Source: Candidatus Anammoxibacter sp. (GTDB taxonomy: Bacteria > Planctomycetota > Brocadiia > Brocadiales > Anammoxibacteraceae). From it: DNA of 64,000 bases. The stretch spans positions 310,001-374,000 of the forward strand of contig JAIQZO010000024.1 in NCBI GenBank assembly GCA_021777055.1, read 5' to 3'. Position 1 is the first letter of the stretch; the number at the start of each line of letters is the position of its first letter. A program made the translations under genes and the position numbers. Of this stretch, positions 52,937-61,858 are shown piece by piece. Under the pieces are notes generated by a model. The model did not search any database. It saw only the letters and a list, made by a program, of their open reading frames with translations, and was not told where the DNA came from.

Positions 52937-53293
52937 ATGAATAAGATGGTAAAGAGAGTTTCATTGTTTTTCGTTGGTGCTGCATTGTTAACATTGGGAA
53001 GTATCTCAAGCGTACAAGCTTATGATACTAAACCAGCAGAGTTAAGAGTTATCGTTACTGGATTAGGCCAGAAAATACCTGGTTCTACAGTAACAGTTGG
53101 TGAAGAAACTGCAGAAACAGAATCAAATGGACAGGCTATTTTTAATGTAGAGCCAGGCATCTATGAAGTTTCAGTTGAAGGTGCTCATGGTGGTAGTGCT
53201 TCAGCAACAGTTAGAGTAGTTGAAGACGAATTAAGATTGAAAAATTTTGAGTTAGGTCTTGAAGGTGCTTTACCACACGGTGGACACCACTAA
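52937..53293 (+). CDS. Small secreted beta-sandwich protein (carboxypeptidase-regulatory-like)
   Basis: 118 residues with a clear signal peptide (KRVSLFFVGAALLTLGSISS VQA, cleavage before YDTKPAEL). The mature 88 residues look like a carboxypeptidase regulatory/Ig-like beta-sandwich: ELRVIVTGLGQKIPGSTVTV, ETAETESNGQAIFNVEPGIY EVSVEG, and end in a His-rich tail LPHGGHH that might bind metal. Good SD, own leader and a strong terminator make a separate, probably well-expressed transcript. Function unknown; it may be a surface or matrix protein. Confidence 0.65.
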   Translation: MNKMVKRVSLFFVGAALLTLGSISSVQAYDTKPAELRVIVTGLGQKIPGSTVTVGEETAETESNGQAIFNVEPGIYEVSVEGAHGGSASATVRVVEDELRLKNFELGLEGALPHGGHH

Positions 53294-53340
53294 TTTTGGG
53301 AAAAACAGATTACCAAGTGTAGCACACAAATGATATTTTT

Positions 53341-53390
53341 AAAAAAGGCAGCTTTTCTAGGTTTGTTATAGAAAAAGCTGCCTTTTTTAT
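53341..53390 (+). terminator. Intrinsic terminator after the small secreted protein gene
   Basis: A-rich stem AAAAAAGGCAGCTTTT ... AAAAAGCTGCCTTTTTT with a 9-10-nt loop and a T run. It is the clearest terminator near this gene, about 50 nt past the stop. Confidence 0.85.
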
Positions 53391-53752
53391 TTCTCCATAT
53401 TATGCATGACATGTTAATTCACGGCATGTTAATCATATCATTACCATGGGAAAAATTGTTTTCTAGAAAGACATTTTACCATTCACAGATAAGTCCTTTG
53501 TAACAGCATAGTTACTTAGAACTTGACAGCTAGATTCCGATACATTAGAATGTCCCATCTTAAATTACGTTTGTATTTATTCCATGTGTACCGTTACAAA
53601 AAATCATAAATTACACTATAGAGCATTGCACAGTAAAAATATCACTTTTTTGATAGATCTTTTTCAATTAAACAAATGATTGTTAGAACAGGAATGATGG
53701 AATATTTACCCATGTCATCCAATTTCTCCTATTTAAACCTTCAATTGTAAAT
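53391..53752. other. Intergenic gap before larB
   Basis: AT-rich. Two short copies of CATGTTAAT are seen (about 53409-53435). No clear promoter or gene. Confidence 0.35.
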
Positions 53753-53788
53753 ATGGTTGCGGATTTGCCGCAATATGGATTCAACATA

Positions 53789-54544
53789 ATGGACTCAGAA
53801 TCATTAAAAAAACTACTCTTAGAGGTAAAATCAGGGCAGATATCCATAGACACAGCAGTAGACCATTTCAAAGGTATGCCATTTGATGATATTGGATTTG
53901 CCAAAATAGATAACCATAGAAACGTCCGTTGCGGTTTTCCTGAAGCAATATTTTGTCAAGGAAAGACCGTAGACCAGATCGTTGAGATAATTGCCAGAAT
54001 GGTCAAAAGAAAAGGCCGTGTACTTGCAACAAGGGCAACCCAGGAAACTTTTGATGCCGTGCAAAAGATCTGCCCAGACGCCAGGTATAATAAACTAGCC
54101 AGGACCATAACAATCAAAACTGAAGATTCGCAAAAAGATAACAACTCTATTATATTGATAGTTGCAGCAGGAACATCTGATATACCAGTGGCGGAGGAGG
54201 CAAAAGAGACTGCAGAAATAATGGACAACCAAGTAGAAACCATTTACGATGTTGGTGTTGCCGGCATCCATAGACTACTTAGTTATCGTAGCGCATTAAT
54301 CACAGCAAATGTGATAATAGTCGTAGCGGGAATGGAAGGTGCTTTAGCCAGCGTAGTAGGCGGATTGGCGGATTGCCCGATTATTGCAGTACCAACAAGT
54401 GTTGGATATGGCGCCAGTTTCGGTGGTGTTGCCGCCCTACTTTCTATGTTAAATAGTTGTGCTGCAGGTGTCTCTGTTGTAAATATAGACAACGGTTTTG
54501 GCGCTGGATGTGCGGCATCTCTCATAAACAGAAAACAGACTTAA
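53789..54544 (+). CDS. larB: LarB-like nickel-pincer cofactor biosynthesis protein
   Basis: A PurE-fold protein that carboxylates nicotinic acid adenine dinucleotide in nickel-pincer nucleotide synthesis. ATG 53789 (MDSESLKKLLLEVKSG) is preferred to ATG 53753 because the family starts close to that helix. PFDDIGFAKIDNHRNVRCGF PEAIFCQGKT, LATRATQETFDAV and the PurE-like IILIVAAGTSDIPVAEEAKE, YDVGVAGIHRLL, VVAGMEGALASVVGGLADCP and VPTSVGYGASFGG are diagnostic. About 251 residues, full length. larC/larE are not in the window. nnrD follows 11 nt later, so they form an operon. Confidence 0.9.
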   Translation: MDSESLKKLLLEVKSGQISIDTAVDHFKGMPFDDIGFAKIDNHRNVRCGFPEAIFCQGKTVDQIVEIIARMVKRKGRVLATRATQETFDAVQKICPDARYNKLARTITIKTEDSQKDNNSIILIVAAGTSDIPVAEEAKETAEIMDNQVETIYDVGVAGIHRLLSYRSALITANVIIVVAGMEGALASVVGGLADCPIIAVPTSVGYGASFGGVAALLSMLNSCAAGVSVVNIDNGFGAGCAASLINRKQT

Positions 54545-54555
54545 ATTAAAAGAAT

Positions 54556-55515
54556 ATGCAAGAGATAAAAAGACTGCCTGTAATTAATAAACGTAACCCA
54601 AATTCGCATAAAGGAAATTACGGCAGGGTATTTATAATTGCCGGGTCGCCGGGCATGACCGGGGCCGCATATATGTGTGGTAAGTCAGCTTTAAGATCAG
54701 GTGCCGGACTGGTTACGGTTGGAATACCTGAAAGCCTTAACGCTGTAATGGAAGTAAAGTTAACATGTGTGATGACACTACCATTACCAGAAACACCATC
54801 CGGTACAATTTCAGGTGCAGCAAAGAGTAAAATACTAAACTTTTCAGAGCAATGTGATGTCATTGTTATTGGCCCGGGATTATCACTGGAGCCAGAAACA
54901 AGGGCTCTGGTAATTGATCTGATTAAAGAGGTAAAGAGACCCATAGTCCTTGACGCAGATGGCCTTAATGCCATCCAGGGAGAATTAAGTTTACTGAAAA
55001 ATATTAATCAAGACATTATTCTGACACCACATCCAGGTGAATTGGCGAGATTAATGAACCTAACATCATCCGAAATCCAATGCAACAGAAAAGATGTGGC
55101 TAAAGAATTTATCACCACGGTTAACCAATATAATAATGAAACCTGCTGCAAGGAAAAAGATACAATCCTGGTACTAAAAGGAAATAAAACAGTTGTAATT
55201 AACCATAGCAATATATATATAAACAACACCGGTAACCCTGGAATGGCAAGTGGTGGATCAGGAGATGTCTTAAGTGGAATAATAGGAGCGTTAATAGCTC
55301 AGGGATTCACCCCATTCTCTGCCGCACAACTGGCGGTCTATATTCACGGACGCGCTGGCGATCTTGCAGCAAAGCAAAAAGGTGAGGTCTCTATGATTGC
55401 AACCGATATCATTGACTATTTATCAAATGTATTTATTGAACTTACAACCGCAGAAACAGCTTTGTCTGAGATGCATAGTATGAAAGGAGGTAGCAATAAA
55501 GAAAACAAAAAATAG
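54556..55515 (+). CDS. nnrD: ADP/ATP-dependent (S)-NAD(P)H-hydrate dehydratase
   Basis: It repairs hydrated NAD(P)H. 319 residues contain only the C-terminal CARKD kinase-like domain; the epimerase (YjeF N) domain found fused in many bacteria is absent. Motifs are NYGRVFIIAGSPGMTGAAYM, CGKSALRSGAGLVTVGIPES, VIVIGPGLSLEPETR, VLDADGLNAI, ILTPHPGELARLM and NPGMASGGSGDVLSGIIGAL. The GxGD motif (GSGDVL) is intact. It is coupled to larB, 11 nt apart. Cytoplasmic. Confidence 0.93.
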   Translation: MQEIKRLPVINKRNPNSHKGNYGRVFIIAGSPGMTGAAYMCGKSALRSGAGLVTVGIPESLNAVMEVKLTCVMTLPLPETPSGTISGAAKSKILNFSEQCDVIVIGPGLSLEPETRALVIDLIKEVKRPIVLDADGLNAIQGELSLLKNINQDIILTPHPGELARLMNLTSSEIQCNRKDVAKEFITTVNQYNNETCCKEKDTILVLKGNKTVVINHSNIYINNTGNPGMASGGSGDVLSGIIGALIAQGFTPFSAAQLAVYIHGRAGDLAAKQKGEVSMIATDIIDYLSNVFIELTTAETALSEMHSMKGGSNKENKK

Positions 55516-55660
55516 TTATCACAATTATTAATAATTTTTTGCAGGCAATTTGATTTTTATTAATACGTAAGTATAGCCATAAATAATATACAAATTTATA
55601 CTAAGTGGGGAATTAAGTTACTTTTCTTGTTAAAGTACTAATTTAAAGGGGAAAAATTCT

Positions 55661-57058
55661 ATGCGAAAAAGTAATATTTTTGTTTTACTTGCTTTGATAG
55701 CGGCATGCTTTTGTGTTTTAAGTGGTGCAGTTGAAGCCGCAGCCAATTTGACAGGTGATCCAAGTGGGGAGGCCACATCTACAAATCCACAGGGACATTT
55801 AAAAGAACCTATCGATTTTGTGTGGTTATTGTATTGCGCTTCCATCGTTTTCTTGATGAAGGCTGGCGTTGCATTCTTTGGAGGATTTTTACGTCCAAAA
55901 AACATGTTAAATTTCTCTACACATGTCTTTATGGATAGTGTTACAGGTAGTATGGCCTTTTGGTTCCTTGGGGGTGCTTTTTTGCTAGGCGGGTCAGGAT
56001 TGGCTGCTGGTTATGAGCATGGAAACTGGTTTATGGGATTAAGCGGTTTTATGAACGTCGGGAGAAGCTATGATGTTACAAACGTAACTTTCTGGGTATT
56101 TAACTGCGTTTTCTGTACCATTTCTGTCTCGTTTATTGCGTGTGCTGTAGCAGAAAGGATGAAACTCGTTCCATATGTAATCCTCAGCGCGGTCTTTTGT
56201 GCATGGATATACCCCGTTTTTGGACACTGGGTATGGGGTGGTGGCTGGCTGGCAAATTTACCATTCGGACACGGCGTATGGGACTTCTCAGGTTCTTCAA
56301 TTGTTCATATGCAGGGCGGAGTAGTTGCCCTGGTAGGTACAATAGTTGTTGGACCTAGAATAGGCAGATTCAATGCAGACGGAACACCAAACTCATTTAA
56401 GATGCACAATGTATTTTTTGGAATCATCGGTATCATAGTTCTGTGGACAGGTTGGTTTGGTTTTAATCCGGGCGCAACTTTGCTAGGAACCGATCTCAGA
56501 TATTCAATCGTCTGCGTTAATACATTTTTATCGGCTGCGGCAGCTGGAGCAACAGCATTCTTCCTTTCCATTGCTATGACCGGAAAGGTAAACGTTCCTA
56601 TACTATGCAATAGTACACTAGCGGGTTTGGCAGCAATAACATGTTCATGTGCCTTCATACCAGTTTGGGCATCGGTTATTGTTGGAATAATTGCAGCTCT
56701 AGCTTACAGAGGCGGTAAATACCTGATGGATTGGAAGTTTAAACTGGATGATGCGTTGGATTCTGTTGCTGTCCACGTCTTTGGCGGTGCTTGGGGTGTT
56801 ATTTCATTGGGATTATTTTCCGATGGAACATATGCTGAGGTTACAGGGCTGTTTTTCGGCGATGCAGGTCAGCTGTTAGCTCAGGTTATCTGTGTAATCG
56901 CCTCTTTAGCATGGGCACTTGCTAATGGTTTTATTATTTTCCTTATACTAAAACACACGTGTGGTGTACGTGTAACAAAAGAGCAGGAAGAGGTTGGACT
57001 GGACATTACGTATCACGGAACAGAATGTTATCCGGGTACAGTTTTTGAAAAAGAATAA
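55661..57058 (+). CDS. amt: Ammonium transporter (Amt family)
   Basis: A 465-residue inner-membrane channel, with a cleavable signal-like N-terminus (NIFVLLALIAACFCVLSGAV) and about 11 helices. Amt signatures are ASIVFLMKAGVAFFGGFLRP KNMLN, VFGHWVWGGGWLAN (first pore His), DFSGSSIVHMQGGVVALVGT, WFGFNPGAT, NSTLAGLAAITCSCAFIPVW and DALDSVAVHVFGGAWGVISL GLF (second pore His). It is not fused to a sensor domain. A strong terminator follows and no glnB/glnK is adjacent. In an ammonium-oxidising organism it would supply substrate or nitrogen. SD AAAGGGGAA precedes the ATG. Confidence 0.95.
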   Translation: MRKSNIFVLLALIAACFCVLSGAVEAAANLTGDPSGEATSTNPQGHLKEPIDFVWLLYCASIVFLMKAGVAFFGGFLRPKNMLNFSTHVFMDSVTGSMAFWFLGGAFLLGGSGLAAGYEHGNWFMGLSGFMNVGRSYDVTNVTFWVFNCVFCTISVSFIACAVAERMKLVPYVILSAVFCAWIYPVFGHWVWGGGWLANLPFGHGVWDFSGSSIVHMQGGVVALVGTIVVGPRIGRFNADGTPNSFKMHNVFFGIIGIIVLWTGWFGFNPGATLLGTDLRYSIVCVNTFLSAAAAGATAFFLSIAMTGKVNVPILCNSTLAGLAAITCSCAFIPVWASVIVGIIAALAYRGGKYLMDWKFKLDDALDSVAVHVFGGAWGVISLGLFSDGTYAEVTGLFFGDAGQLLAQVICVIASLAWALANGFIIFLILKHTCGVRVTKEQEEVGLDITYHGTECYPGTVFEKE

Positions 57059-57158
57059 TAGAATTATAATTTAATTTTTTTAAAAAGAGTTAAATCTATT
57101 TTAATTTTTTCAATCCACATACAGATTTAACAAACTATCATTTTCCCCGCTTAAGTCT

Positions 57159-57204
57159 AGGCTAGTTCGGTAGAAGTTCTTTACCGAACTAGCCTTTTTT
57201 TTTA
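57159..57204 (+). terminator. Intrinsic terminator after amt
   Basis: AGGCTAGTTCGGTA (57159-57172) pairs perfectly with TACCGAACTAGCCT (57182-57195) and runs into nine Ts. It lies about 100 nt past the amt stop. Confidence 0.92.
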
Positions 57205-57230
57205 CCATCCTCATTACCAGCCGAAAATAA

Positions 57231-57259
57231 TTGACATTGAATTATCAAGAAACTATACT
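57231..57259 (+). promoter_or_regulatory. Sigma-70-type promoter of feoB
   Basis: TTGACA (57231-57236) and TATACT (57254-57259) with a 17-bp spacer, near consensus. The leader to ATG 57501 is about 235 nt and contains no other recognised element besides the Fur-box-like site. Confidence 0.75.
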
Positions 57260-57267
57260 GTTTAATT

Positions 57268-57286
57268 GCAAATGAGAATCAGTCTC
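57268..57286. promoter_or_regulatory. Fur-box-like operator at the feoB start site
   Basis: GCAAATGAGAATCAGTCTC matches the classical 19-bp Fur consensus at 14 of 19 positions by hand alignment. It overlaps the predicted transcription start. This position would allow iron-dependent repression of feoB. Confidence 0.55.
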
Positions 57287-57500
57287 TACCTTGCCATGTT
57301 TTTGCCGCTTTATAAATAGCTGCAACATAGAATCTGTTAGCAATAAAGAGATTTAGGCTCGCTTCAAACTTAAATGGGATCAAAATACGGATTACAATAG
57401 AATTTTATAATACCCATTTGAAGCATAAAAGTACCGCATTACGATCAGAAATATCTTAACCAGTACAACCGAAGTACAATTTATTCTTTATAATTAAAAT

Positions 57501-59813
57501 ATGCCTAACGCACTAAAGATAGCAATTGATGATGACGAAACAACCTCTGAGTTTAGCAGTAATGACCAAATAACACTTGTAGGAAATGCAAACGTTGGCA
57601 AGAGTGTTATCTTTGGCTTAATTACCGGAAAGTATGTAATTGTATCTAATTACCCCGGCACAACAGTAGAAGTGTCCAAAGGGGTGTGCAAAGGGGTAAA
57701 CAGCTCAATTGAAGTTGTTGATACTCCAGGAGTTAACAGTCTCATCCCTCTCTCAGAAGATGAAAGAGTAACCAGAGATATCATTATTGAAGATAAAGAG
57801 AAAGTGGTTATTCAGGTGGCAGATTCCAAAAATCTGAAAAGGGCATTGGTTATTACATCACAACTAGCAGAGTTAAACCAGAAAGTTATCCTTGACATGA
57901 ATATGTGGGATGAATCCCTTGACAGGGGCCTTGTCATTGACACTGGCAAACTAAAGCAAAGGCTGGGCATCCCTGTTGTAAAGACAGTTGCAACCCAGAA
58001 AATGGGAATCAACAGTCTCATTAACTCTACAGGTCAGGCATCTGTTCCTAAACTTGAAATTGATTATGGAGTTGAAATTGAAAATGGAATTAGTAATATC
58101 GAATCTGTTTTCAAGAAAAACGATTTGAAGGAAAGCCGAGGAATAGCACTCATGTTCCTGGCTGAAGATGAAACTCTTGACAAATTCCTGACTACCAAGC
58201 TAAAAAACACATCATACCAGGAAATTATAGAAGAAAGAAGGACCCTGAGCAATAAATTTAATGAACCGCTAAACTATGTGATAAGCAAAAAACGCGCAAA
58301 GGTAATTGACACAATTGCAGATGATATAATAAAACCCGTTACATTGAAGTCGGAATCAAATCCCATACTGCGAAACCTGTTCCTCTACCTTATTATGCCT
58401 TTTATCACATTTCTTGTAGGCTTTAAGATCATGGAATTGCTACAATTTTCCATTTCTAAACTCGGATCAGGTTCTCATCTTGTAGAACTGGTTACAAATC
58501 TAACAGGAGGTGCAGTTACTGCAATTGGTATTGGGTGGTATTTATACAAGAAAGAGTCCAGGAGTCGTAGTACAATTTCCGAAATCCTTGGCAATCTCAC
58601 CATGCACCCGGTTATTGCATTTCCATTATTAATTGTAATCTTATGGCTGACGTATAAAGTTGTTGGTGAATTTGGAGCAGGAGCGTGTGTTGATTTTATA
58701 GAATCAAAAATTTTTGGCGATGCATCCGAACCTTCTGGTGGTATAGATCTATACATTAGCATACCGTTTACTAACATTAGATACGACATTACCAACATTA
58801 ATTTTCAGGGAATAAACTACTACCTGGGGCAATTGGCAAGCAAGGTCATGAGTCGTGATAACATAATCTATGAATTATTCCTAAATGATCAATCTGGTCT
58901 TATCAGGGTTGGTCTTACATACTCTATTGCAATTGTTTTCCCCATAGTAGGTTTCTTTTTTCTTATTTTCGGATTAATGGAAGACAGTGGTTACTTGCCA
59001 CGTCTGGCCATAATGGTTGACCGGATCTTAAAGAAGATAGGACTCAACGGAAAAGCTGTACTTCCTCTTGTCCTGGGACTGGGTTGTGCAACTATGGCAA
59101 CTCTAACTACGAGAATACTTGACACAAGAAAAGAGAGAACAATCTCTATCCTGCTACTGGCATTAGCCATCCCTTGTTCTGCCCAGCTTGGTGTTATAGC
59201 CAGCGTATTAGGAAGCGTATCCGGATACTATTTTCTCATATACATAGTTGTTATTTTTATGCAGCTGCTCTTTGTGGGTTACCTTGCATCAAAGACATTA
59301 AAAGGAAAGCCACCAGACTTTATGATCGAAATGCCACCATTCAGGTTACCTAAACTAGGCAATGTTATAGTAAAAACAGCATATAGAATTCAGTGGTTTA
59401 TGAAAGAGGCCATTCCCCTCTTTGTTCTTGGTACTCTTATTCTGTTCATAATAAGCAAACTTGGATTACTGAGAATACTAGAGAAAATTGGTGAGCCAGT
59501 TGTGAGCGGAGTATTAGGGCTACCCCCAAGCACAGCAAAGGGATTTATATTGGGTTTTCTTAGACGTGATTATGGTGCAGTAAGTATCTTTAAAGAACTG
59601 GAAAGAAGCTCTGGAACCGGATCCATCAACCCAAACCAGTTGCTTGTTTCTTTGGTAGTTATAACACTATTTGTACCATGCCTGGCAAATTTTTTTGTAA
59701 TGGCAAAGGAACAAGGATCAAAGAACGCATTTCTAATGGTTGCATTCATATTACCATACGCTATTCTAGTCGGCGGTATTTTACGACTTATTCTAGGATT
59801 TATAAATGTATAA
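57501..59813 (+). CDS. feoB: Ferrous iron transport protein B
   Basis: 770 residues. The N-terminal G domain has G1 VGNANVGKSVIFGLI, G2 NYPGTTVEVSKG, G3 DTPGVNSLIPLSEDERVTRD and a G4-like NMWD (usual NxxD), followed by a helical regulatory region. The membrane part starts near residue 285; the core Gate segments are FFFLIFGLMEDSGYLPRLAI and LPLVLGLGCATMATLTTRIL, then AIPCSAQLGVIASV. The Cys in GLGC and IPCS is conserved. It imports Fe2+ into the cytoplasm. No feoA or feoC lies beside it. An upstream promoter with a Fur-box-like site suggests iron regulation, sensible for a heme-rich bacterium. Confidence 0.93.
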   Translation: MPNALKIAIDDDETTSEFSSNDQITLVGNANVGKSVIFGLITGKYVIVSNYPGTTVEVSKGVCKGVNSSIEVVDTPGVNSLIPLSEDERVTRDIIIEDKEKVVIQVADSKNLKRALVITSQLAELNQKVILDMNMWDESLDRGLVIDTGKLKQRLGIPVVKTVATQKMGINSLINSTGQASVPKLEIDYGVEIENGISNIESVFKKNDLKESRGIALMFLAEDETLDKFLTTKLKNTSYQEIIEERRTLSNKFNEPLNYVISKKRAKVIDTIADDIIKPVTLKSESNPILRNLFLYLIMPFITFLVGFKIMELLQFSISKLGSGSHLVELVTNLTGGAVTAIGIGWYLYKKESRSRSTISEILGNLTMHPVIAFPLLIVILWLTYKVVGEFGAGACVDFIESKIFGDASEPSGGIDLYISIPFTNIRYDITNINFQGINYYLGQLASKVMSRDNIIYELFLNDQSGLIRVGLTYSIAIVFPIVGFFFLIFGLMEDSGYLPRLAIMVDRILKKIGLNGKAVLPLVLGLGCATMATLTTRILDTRKERTISILLLALAIPCSAQLGVIASVLGSVSGYYFLIYIVVIFMQLLFVGYLASKTLKGKPPDFMIEMPPFRLPKLGNVIVKTAYRIQWFMKEAIPLFVLGTLILFIISKLGLLRILEKIGEPVVSGVLGLPPSTAKGFILGFLRRDYGAVSIFKELERSSGTGSINPNQLLVSLVVITLFVPCLANFFVMAKEQGSKNAFLMVAFILPYAILVGGILRLILGFINV

Positions 59814-59993
59814 ACAATCTTTATCAACAAATGCGAAATCTTTAATTGGCAAAACTGTAAGCTAGTGAAACGCTATTCTGATTGATTACCTATCTTTGTT
59901 ACAATAAACTAATACTATAGGTATAGATGTCACCATACTAAGAAGATAACGCTTGATTAATATTCCAGTTTCGTCAAATAATTTAGAATAGCA

Positions 59994-60365
59994 TCAAGCA
60001 TTCAAGACCCTAATAACACGAATAAAACTGATGCTCTCTATCATCTTGCCCTCTTCTATCTTTTTTTGAAAAAATCTAAGGCTCTTTGTCTCATCACTCT
60101 CTATCTCCACACCAAGATCCTTTGACCTTGCAATTTCCATCATCTTATCCATTGCATTCTGGTATAGTTCACATTCAGAAATAGCAATAATATCAATTTT
60201 TTTTCCCTTTTTTGAGTATATAGGCGAGACCATCTTGTAAATATAATCTTCCACGGTATCACAACCAAAGGCATTCTTCTTTTTTATCGGTATACAAAGG
60301 CATACTGTTTCAGGGTTATTTAAAAGCTCTATTGTTTCATCCAAATCCTTTTCTCCTCTGAACAA
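59994..60365 (-). CDS. Hypothetical protein
   Basis: A 123-residue soluble protein that is not recognised. It shows a mixed alpha/beta pattern: IELLNNPETVCLCIPIKKK, KIDIIAISECELYQNAM and a final strand SISFIRVIRVLN. There is no signal peptide, membrane segment or motif. It is rich in Lys/Glu. It lies alone on the minus strand, convergent with feoB, which gives no hint of role. The even codon usage and clean frame support a real gene. Confidence 0.5.
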   Translation of the reverse strand: MFRGEKDLDETIELLNNPETVCLCIPIKKKNAFGCDTVEDYIYKMVSPIYSKKGKKIDIIAISECELYQNAMDKMMEIARSKDLGVEIESDETKSLRFFQKKIEEGKMIESISFIRVIRVLNA

Positions 60366-60827
60366 TAATCAGAATTTAATACTATAGAAATTTCTAATAA
60401 AATTAACACTAAGAGTAAAATTAAGCAGAAAATATTATTATATTAACAAGCAACCTAGCAATATAATATAGCAACCTAGAGTAACATACGTTATTTAAAA
60501 TAATAATATTGTAGTTTATACAGCAGCGTAATATTTCCGTAATTGGCAGAAATTAATTTCTTCAATATATCCTATGACAAAGTTTTTCTCTTATCAAAAA
60601 CAGAGTTCTAAGATATTAGAAATTTTCTTATAAATGAAACGCAACCTATTTTAATTCTAGAAGATCTAAGGTAGGGAAAGATATGAATATTGTCAATTCA
60701 CTAGACTGGACTTATCATTAGAGGGATTAATAACATCTCTTAATTTTATTAATCCCTTTATCGCGGTTAAAAGAATAACAGTTAAATATAATTAAAAAAA
60801 AAGAGTTTTATCTCTCATATTTTAAAA
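60366..60827. other. Intergenic gap with a perfect hairpin
   Basis: AT-rich. It contains an 11-bp perfect stem GGGATTAATAA (60723-60733) / TTATTAATCCC (60746-60756). This may end minus-strand transcripts from the ribosomal operon or act as an RNA stabiliser; it lacks a T run on the minus side. A weaker stem with a T run on the minus strand (AGAG...CTCT, T9) is at about 60791-60816. Confidence 0.45.
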
Positions 60828-61274
60828 CTATATCCTTTTTGCAAATTCAAAAACTCTTGCTTCTTGATTGGGAGTTTCAACAGAACCAGGTCTTTTCATC
60901 CTTACTGTACGTATAGCGTCGTCAGCAGAATAACCTTTTAACTTTACTAAATAAATAGATAACATTGTACCCGTTCTACCGAATCCTGATTCACAATGTA
61001 AAACAGTCTTCTTTTTATTCATATCCGAACTAGACACAAAATCTAAAAAAACATCTATCTGTTCGAACGATGGTACTGAAAAATCAACGATTGGTAAATG
61101 CAAATATAAAAAACCACTACTTTCAATAACATCTCTATCTAATGATTTTTCAGTTAAAGAAACTATAGTATTGATCTTTTTTTTTTTTAACAGAAACAAA
61201 TCCTCTGTTAATGTTAAAGGTCGACCCATCCCAGCAATCTCATCTTCTATTAACCAACTAAAGTTTCTAAGCAT
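60828..61274 (-). CDS. Dual-specificity phosphatase-like protein
   Basis: A 148-residue protein tyrosine/dual-specificity phosphatase. The catalytic P-loop is HCESGFGRTGTMLS (Cys near residue 93) and the general-acid Asp is probably in LPIVDFSVPS. The start NFSWLIEDEIAGMGRPL is typical of the DSP group related to CDKN3/DSP23. It starts 5 nt after rplQ in the ribosomal alpha operon, so it is probably co-expressed with translation genes; why is unknown. Substrate unknown. Confidence 0.85.
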   Translation of the reverse strand: MLRNFSWLIEDEIAGMGRPLTLTEDLFLLKKKKINTIVSLTEKSLDRDVIESSGFLYLHLPIVDFSVPSFEQIDVFLDFVSSSDMNKKKTVLHCESGFGRTGTMLSIYLVKLKGYSADDAIRTVRMKRPGSVETPNQEARVFEFAKRI

Positions 61275-61279
61275 CTTTA

Positions 61280-61858
61280 TTATTTACTATCGACTTTCTT
61301 AACATTAACTTCTGGTTGTACCTCTTTGTTTTCTTCAAGCAAATCTTCATCATTTTCAACCAGCTCAAATATTACAAGCTTTGCATTATCTCCAAGACGA
61401 TTACCGATCAATTTAATTTTTCTTTCGTTATCAAACATCTTATATTTTAATTCGGTAACTTTACCCCGAGTACTACCACCAACAGGACCTATTCTAGAAC
61501 CTGATAATTTTAATATCCGAGTATACCCACCATCTCTTTTAAGATATTGAGCTGCTAAGCCGCCATGCTCTCGCCATGCACCTTCACCAAATAATTTTTT
61601 TACTACTACCTTATCTTGTATTTTTGACAAAACAAGTCTATATTTATGAACATACTCAGGACGATTTGTATCTCTTACTTTAACTGCCTTTTTTGCTAAT
61701 GTAATTATTTTCTCAGCAAAACTTTTAACTTCTTTCGCTTTATCAATTGTTGTAATAATTCGTCCGGAAGTAAAAAGACTGTTTACTAAATTTCTTCTTA
61801 ACGCTAGTCTATGACTAGATGTTCTTGATAAATGTCTACCTCTTTTTCTGTGTCTCAC
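61280..61858 (-). CDS. rplQ: 50S ribosomal protein L17
   Basis: 192 residues with the bL17 core (MRHRKRGRHLSRTSSHRLAL RRNLVNSLFTSGRIITTIDKAKE). The C-terminal extension beyond about residue 130 (KLIGNRLGDNAKLVIFELVE, then an acidic tail) is longer than in E. coli. The start overlaps the rpoA stop by 1 nt, so the two are translationally coupled. Confidence 0.96.
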   Translation of the reverse strand: MRHRKRGRHLSRTSSHRLALRRNLVNSLFTSGRIITTIDKAKEVKSFAEKIITLAKKAVKVRDTNRPEYVHKYRLVLSKIQDKVVVKKLFGEGAWREHGGLAAQYLKRDGGYTRILKLSGSRIGPVGGSTRGKVTELKYKMFDNERKIKLIGNRLGDNAKLVIFELVENDEDLLEENKEVQPEVNVKKVDSK

